Shown piece by piece: positions 4,947 through 7,947 of a DNA stretch of 7,947 nt. The notes below the pieces were generated by a model, which worked only from the letters and a program-made list of their open reading frames with translations, was not told the DNA's origin and did no database searches. How positions within the stretch are numbered: position 1 is the stretch's first letter; every line of letters begins with the position of its first letter. This stretch comes from Thermococci archaeon (GTDB taxonomy: Archaea > Methanobacteriota_B > Thermococci > Methanofastidiosales > B48-G16): assembly GCA_030668905.1 (NCBI GenBank), contig DAOVEQ010000036.1:1-7947 (forward strand). The letters are read 5' to 3'. Position numbers and translations under genes: made by a program.

Positions 4947-6284
4947 TTATCCTACGATAAGAATCTCGGGTTTTAATATCAGCAGCAATCCTAGGGTCAG
5001 CATCAATAATCCGCTTACAAGCTTCAGAATTCTCCCCTGTCTTTCACTGAGCTTTCTTCTTCCCATAGTTATAACAAATACTATTACAATTGTAAACAGA
5101 GGTATTACATAAATAATATTGTATGCAACTAAATATAGGTAGTATTGAATTGAAGATAGAGCATTTAGAGTAAGTATTCTTGTGTATATTGCAGGTAATC
5201 CCATAGAACAGAGAAGTTCAATGAGATTGGCAAAGAATGCTAATGCGATCGTTCCTATAACCAGTGCAGCCATACTTTTTTCCTGAGTAAGGTTTCTCAT
5301 TCTTTTTATAAGCCCCGATTTTTTAGACTCAGGTATCGTGAGAGAGATTCCCCTCCTGAAAAAGAAAAAATCCTTCATATTTACTATCCCTGCCGTTACT
5401 GCTATTATTCCGATTATAATTCTCATAATATCGACATACCCTATCAACAAAAAGAGGTTCAGCCATGCTGTCATGAAGAGGAAATACACAAATGCCGATG
5501 TGGAAACAAAGATGAGGCCTACTACTAACATCCTTTTCCTGTCTCTTACATATATCAAAAGTGTGAGTAAAAAGCAGAGGACCCAAATAGCACATGGATT
5601 GAATCCGTCGAGACCACCGATTACGATGGTGAGAAGTGGCAGACTTATCTTAGAAGGATCTATCTCTCCAAAAAATGGAATTGTTATAACCTCTGTTTTT
5701 TCTTTCCAACTGTTTAAAATCTTTCCACTCAAGTCTATCTTCACATAAACAGTCCTGTTTTTCGCAGTCCATTTTACGATATATTTCTCCTCCCCTATGT
5801 CTACTTCGTAGCCCGCATTTGGAAAATCCTTCAAAAGATCCTGGACTAAAGGATCATTCTTCGATATCTCGACAGCTTTTTCTTTTGTCATCTCACCTAT
5901 ACCTTTCACCTTGTCCATGGGGTCTATACATCCATGTTCAAGACAGTAATCGAGTTTTTCCTTTATCTCCAGACCCGTAGTTTCTTTGCTGACATACCCT
6001 GGTACGCATTCGTTTCCAATGAAGATTAGGGGAGTGATAAAAGTTACATTGTAAGCATCGCAAAACTCTTTAAGGAGATTGTACTCTTCTATACTTCCTG
6101 TCGCATTGTACATTATTATCTCCATTCCGGGATAATTGTCCTTTATCTCATTCAGATACTCTTTTTCAGCTTCGCAGTGGGGACATCCATCGGACCAGAA
6201 CAAATAAACCTTAAAATCATTATTCTCAGAGTTAACAAAAGGAGTTATGAGGAATATCAGTATAATGAAAGCCATCTTTTTCAT
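4947..6284 (-). CDS. Secreted thioredoxin domain fused to PepSY-like and CcdA/DsbD-like membrane domains
   Basis: 445-residue thiol-redox protein. Residues 1-19 are a signal peptide or anchor. A thioredoxin/glutaredoxin-like domain follows (about 24-118) with active site FWSDGCPHC (Cys34, Cys37) and the cis-proline segment FITP (82-85), plus extra Cys 75, 93, 114 and 119. Residues about 131-190 (EMTKEKAVEISKNDPLV ... YVKIDLSGKIL) look like a PepSY-type domain. From about 205 on there are six or so membrane segments of the CcdA/DsbD type, with one conserved cysteine in GFNPC (Cys231) and the other in ANLIELLC (Cys359). CcdA passes electrons from cytoplasmic thioredoxin outward; here the acceptor is probably the fused domain. 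The start is ATG 6282-6284, with AAGGTGAT 3 nt upstream; a TTG at 6297-6299 is in frame but lies upstream of the transcript start predicted from the TATA box. Confidence 0.85.
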   Translation of the reverse strand: MKKMAFIILIFLITPFVNSENNDFKVYLFWSDGCPHCEAEKEYLNEIKDNYPGMEIIMYNATGSIEEYNLLKEFCDAYNVTFITPLIFIGNECVPGYVSKETTGLEIKEKLDYCLEHGCIDPMDKVKGIGEMTKEKAVEISKNDPLVQDLLKDFPNAGYEVDIGEEKYIVKWTAKNRTVYVKIDLSGKILNSWKEKTEVITIPFFGEIDPSKISLPLLTIVIGGLDGFNPCAIWVLCFLLTLLIYVRDRKRMLVVGLIFVSTSAFVYFLFMTAWLNLFLLIGYVDIMRIIIGIIAVTAGIVNMKDFFFFRRGISLTIPESKKSGLIKRMRNLTQEKSMAALVIGTIALAFFANLIELLCSMGLPAIYTRILTLNALSSIQYYLYLVAYNIIYVIPLFTIVIVFVITMGRRKLSERQGRILKLVSGLLMLTLGLLLILKPEILIVG

Positions 6285-6287
6285 TGT

Positions 6288-6332
6288 ATCACCTTTCAAT
6301 AGTAATTTAAGAAGAGTTTATAAAGGTTTTGT
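6288..6332 (-). promoter_or_regulatory. Promoter and RBS of the thioredoxin-CcdA gene
   Basis: On the minus strand, ACAAAACC precedes TTTATAAA (fwd 6317-6324): a clear BRE and TATA box. The expected start is near 6295, so the leader is about 11 nt and consists mostly of the AAGGTGAT Shine-Dalgarno (6288-6295). This gives the gene its own promoter although dph6 lies upstream on the same strand. Confidence 0.65.
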
Positions 6333-6343
6333 GATCTCGATCA
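6332..6343. promoter_or_regulatory. Palindrome just upstream of the thioredoxin-CcdA promoter
   Basis: TGATC-TC-GATCA is a perfect 5-bp dyad with a 2-bp centre. It abuts the upstream edge of the BRE, where archaeal activators usually bind. No known regulator site is recognised; a 10-bp match can arise by chance. Confidence 0.3.
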
Positions 6344-6362
6344 GGATGTAGAGTCTTTGGTA

Positions 6363-7043
6363 TCATTTTTTGACAAGCCTCGCTTCTTCTATTCTATAAA
6401 CGCCAGAATATCTTGAGTAAGTTTTGCTTGCTTTTATTATCTCTATTCTCTTTTTAAACATAGGTGCATCGCGGACAAATGTTTCTATTTCGCCTCCTTC
6501 GCCGGAAGGACTGATTTTATGTCTTTTTTGAAGTTCTTCTAATTCTTTTATAGTCTTTTCATCGATCTCTCTGCCAAGCCATGTTTCATCAAAAGGATAG
6601 GCAAAAACACCCGTAATTACAGTTTTGAAACTCGCAGAAACTAATTCCTTTAGAAGATTTAACTGGTTTATCTGCCATAAGGGATTAAAGCACCATAGAT
6701 CTAAATCATTACATATTTTTTGAATTCTTGAGCTCTGGTAAACAGATTCCATTGCACCTGTAACAACCCCTTCCATTTTGTATTTTTCTTTTCCAATTTC
6801 AATCGCTTTTTTAAGATCTTTTAATTCTTCTTCCTTTTTTCCTTCTGTTTCTTGGATGATCAGAGGAAGATTCATAGCCTCTGCCTGTATTTTTGTTAAA
6901 GCTATATTCGGCGTGTGAAACATATAACTCTCTTCATTGCTGGAGATTATTGATATTAAACAGACTACGTCATCTTTTTTCATCGCTCTGTAGCAGGCAA
7001 AACAGGAATCTTTTCCTCCTGAGAATAGTACTCCTACTCTCAT
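6363..7043 (-). CDS. dph6: Diphthine-ammonia ligase (Dph6), archaeal type
   Basis: 226-residue ATP pyrophosphatase of the Dph6/MJ0570 family, which amidates diphthine on elongation factor 2 with ATP and ammonium, the last step of diphthamide synthesis. The PP-loop SGGKDS (8-13) starts the N-type ATP pyrophosphatase domain. The family signature GAMESVYQSSRIQKICNDL (96-114) with nearby PLW (121-123) follows, then the C-terminal block GEGGEIETFVRDAPMF (171-186) that forms the substrate-side site. The length is normal for archaea; the extra RidA-like domains of the eukaryotic enzyme are absent. No Shine-Dalgarno precedes the ATG at 7041-7043, but a TATA box centred 26 nt upstream predicts a leaderless mRNA. 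It is divergent from pstS; the next gene downstream has its own promoter, so no operon is needed. Confidence 0.93.
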   Translation of the reverse strand: MRVGVLFSGGKDSCFACYRAMKKDDVVCLISIISSNEESYMFHTPNIALTKIQAEAMNLPLIIQETEGKKEEELKDLKKAIEIGKEKYKMEGVVTGAMESVYQSSRIQKICNDLDLWCFNPLWQINQLNLLKELVSASFKTVITGVFAYPFDETWLGREIDEKTIKELEELQKRHKISPSGEGGEIETFVRDAPMFKKRIEIIKASKTYSRYSGVYRIEEARLVKK

Positions 7044-7065
7044 GTATCAGTTGTTTTATGTTGTT

Positions 7066-7080
7066 TTATATAAGTTTCCA
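7066..7080 (-). promoter_or_regulatory. TATA box and BRE of dph6
   Basis: TTATATAA at 7066-7073 is preceded on the minus strand by TGGAAAC. Its centre is about 26 nt from the dph6 ATG, so transcription should begin at or next to the start codon. The box is a perfect palindrome, so direction depends on the BRE side. Confidence 0.6.
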
Positions 7081-7119
7081 CAAAATATATAATACCCCAG
7101 TTTTAATAGATTCAGTGAT
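7080..7119 (+). promoter_or_regulatory. Promoter and RBS of the phosphate-binding protein gene
   Basis: ACAAAA (7080-7085, BRE-like) followed by TATATAAT (7086-7093). A start near 7115 is expected, giving a leader of about 9 nt. GTGAT (7115-7119), 4 nt before the ATG, is a short match to the 16S 3' end. The box is only 12 bp from the dph6 box and the two BREs meet between them. Confidence 0.55.
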
Positions 7120-7123
7120 AAAA

Positions 7124-7918
7124 ATGAAAAAAAAAATAATAGCGATCATTATGTGCATGCTTTTTTTAGGTTGCATTAGTGAAGGAAACAAAGCAAAAAC
7201 AATTTCTATAGCAGGATCTACTACAGTTCAGCCTATATCGGACGGATTGGCAGAAGCCTTCATGAAAAAATATGATATTAATGTCACAATCCAGGGAGGA
7301 GGAAGCGGTACGGGTATAAAGATGGTGGGGGAAGGAACGATAGACATAGGTGCTTCTTCCAGGGAGATAAAAGAAGATGAGAAAGAGAAGTATAATATCA
7401 AAATTTATCCGATAGCAATAGATGGATTGGCGATCATAGTTCATCCCTCAAATAAAATAGAAAATTTAACAATGGAGCAGTTAAAAAGAATCTTTGCAGG
7501 CGAAATAGAAAATTGGAAAGAAATTGGAGGAGAGGATAGGGATATAGTCGTCGTTACACGAGCGGAAGGATCGGGTACGCGAGATTTTTTTGAAAAGAAA
7601 GTTATGGGAGATGTTTCTTTAACTAGAAAAGCCATGCAAAAACCTTCTAACGGGGCTGTAAAAGCTACCGTTGCAGGAAATGAAAATGCTATTGGATACA
7701 TAGGAGCTGGATATATTGACGATTACGTTAAGGCAGTAAGAATCGAGGGTATCTATCCAGACCCTGGAAATATAAGATCAGGAAAATACGAACTCTCCAG
7801 AAAACTCTATTATATAACAAAAAAAGAAACCGAAGATGTCAAAAAATTCATGGATTTCGTACTGGGTGATGAGGGGCAAGATATAGTTGAAGAAAAAGGA
7901 TTTATACGGATAAGTTAA
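7124..7918 (+). CDS. pstS: Phosphate-binding lipoprotein of a Pst ABC transporter
   Basis: 264-residue periplasmic-type binding protein for phosphate, which delivers it to the PstCAB importer. An N-terminal Lys-rich hydrophobic segment ends in a lipobox, FLGC (14-17), so the mature protein is probably lipid-anchored at Cys17 on the outer face of the membrane. Phosphate-contact motifs of the short PstS class are all present: AGSTTVQP (30-37), GGGSGTGI (58-65), DIGASSREIK (74-83) and TRAEGSGTRDFF (145-156), followed by NAIGYIGAGYI (178-188), the hinge region. The start at 7124 is chosen because it begins the signal sequence and lies just past the promoter; the same frame is open far upstream but there it runs antisense through dph6. 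pstC, pstA and pstB would be expected to the right, beyond the window; none is visible here. Binding of a related oxyanion is a lesser possibility. Confidence 0.92.
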   Translation: MKKKIIAIIMCMLFLGCISEGNKAKTISIAGSTTVQPISDGLAEAFMKKYDINVTIQGGGSGTGIKMVGEGTIDIGASSREIKEDEKEKYNIKIYPIAIDGLAIIVHPSNKIENLTMEQLKRIFAGEIENWKEIGGEDRDIVVVTRAEGSGTRDFFEKKVMGDVSLTRKAMQKPSNGAVKATVAGNENAIGYIGAGYIDDYVKAVRIEGIYPDPGNIRSGKYELSRKLYYITKKETEDVKKFMDFVLGDEGQDIVEEKGFIRIS

Positions 7919-7947
7919 TAATATTCTAACTGAAAAACTGCACTATT

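Noticed and set aside
5338..5748. Open plus-strand frame opposite the CcdA-like domain
   Set aside because: Shadow of hydrophobic codons in the real minus-strand gene; no promoter or domain.
6285..6299. TTG at 6297-6299 as the start of the thioredoxin-CcdA protein
   Set aside because: Those codons contain the Shine-Dalgarno AAGGTGAT of the ATG at 6282-6284, and the TTG lies upstream of the transcript start predicted from the TATA box.
6893..7123. Upstream in-frame extension of the PstS gene to 6893
   Set aside because: It would run antisense through dph6 and through both promoters, and would bury the lipoprotein signal sequence that begins at 7124.
1..7947. Mobile element, CRISPR array or defence system
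   Set aside because: No transposase or integrase, no terminal repeats, no spaced direct repeats and no defence-type domains; all genes look like chromosomal housekeeping or envelope genes.

Overview
The window is an AT-rich piece of an archaeal chromosome, most likely euryarchaeal. Four independent signs point there: a tetraether-lipid-synthase-type radical SAM enzyme, an archaeal-type diphthamide synthetase (Dph6), a single-OB-fold RPA-like protein, and promoters of archaeal form (TATA box with purine/A-rich BRE about 25 nt before the expected transcript start). Both Shine-Dalgarno-led and apparently leaderless genes occur. I cannot assign an order or genus. A cold-shock-domain gene hints at a non-hyperthermophile, but that is weak evidence.

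Layout. 2-1525 (+): the 3' part of a Tes-family gene, cut by the left edge; its reading frame is open from the first complete codon and its true start lies outside. 1527-3195 (-): a tight three-gene operon read right to left: a small possible winged-helix protein, a short DegT-like PLP-fold protein, and a DUF502 membrane protein that ends 1 nt from the tes stop. 3244-3807 (-): a DUF998 membrane protein with its own promoter, divergent from an OB-fold protein at 3955-4320 (+). 4321-4577 is a spacer of 257 nt with a T-rich terminator, inverted repeats and a candidate structured leader for a cold-shock-domain gene (4578-4769, +). 4947-6284 (-): a secreted thioredoxin domain, a PepSY-like domain and a CcdA/DsbD-like membrane domain in one chain. 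6363-7043 (-): dph6. 7124-7918 (+): a PstS-type phosphate-binding lipoprotein, divergent from dph6 across an 80-bp promoter region holding two back-to-back TATA boxes.

How the genes fit. Most are housekeeping or envelope genes, each with its own promoter: core membrane lipid (Tes), membrane proteins (DUF502, DUF998), extracytoplasmic thiol chemistry (Trx-PepSY-CcdA), phosphate uptake (PstS), nucleic-acid binding (OB protein, cold-shock protein) and EF2 modification (Dph6). I see no mobile element, CRISPR array, defence island, rRNA or tRNA. The less ordinary items are the three-domain thiol-reductase fusion, the compact DegT-like protein co-transcribed with a small HTH-like protein and DUF502, the structured leader of the cold-shock gene, and the very compact divergent promoter between dph6 and pstS.
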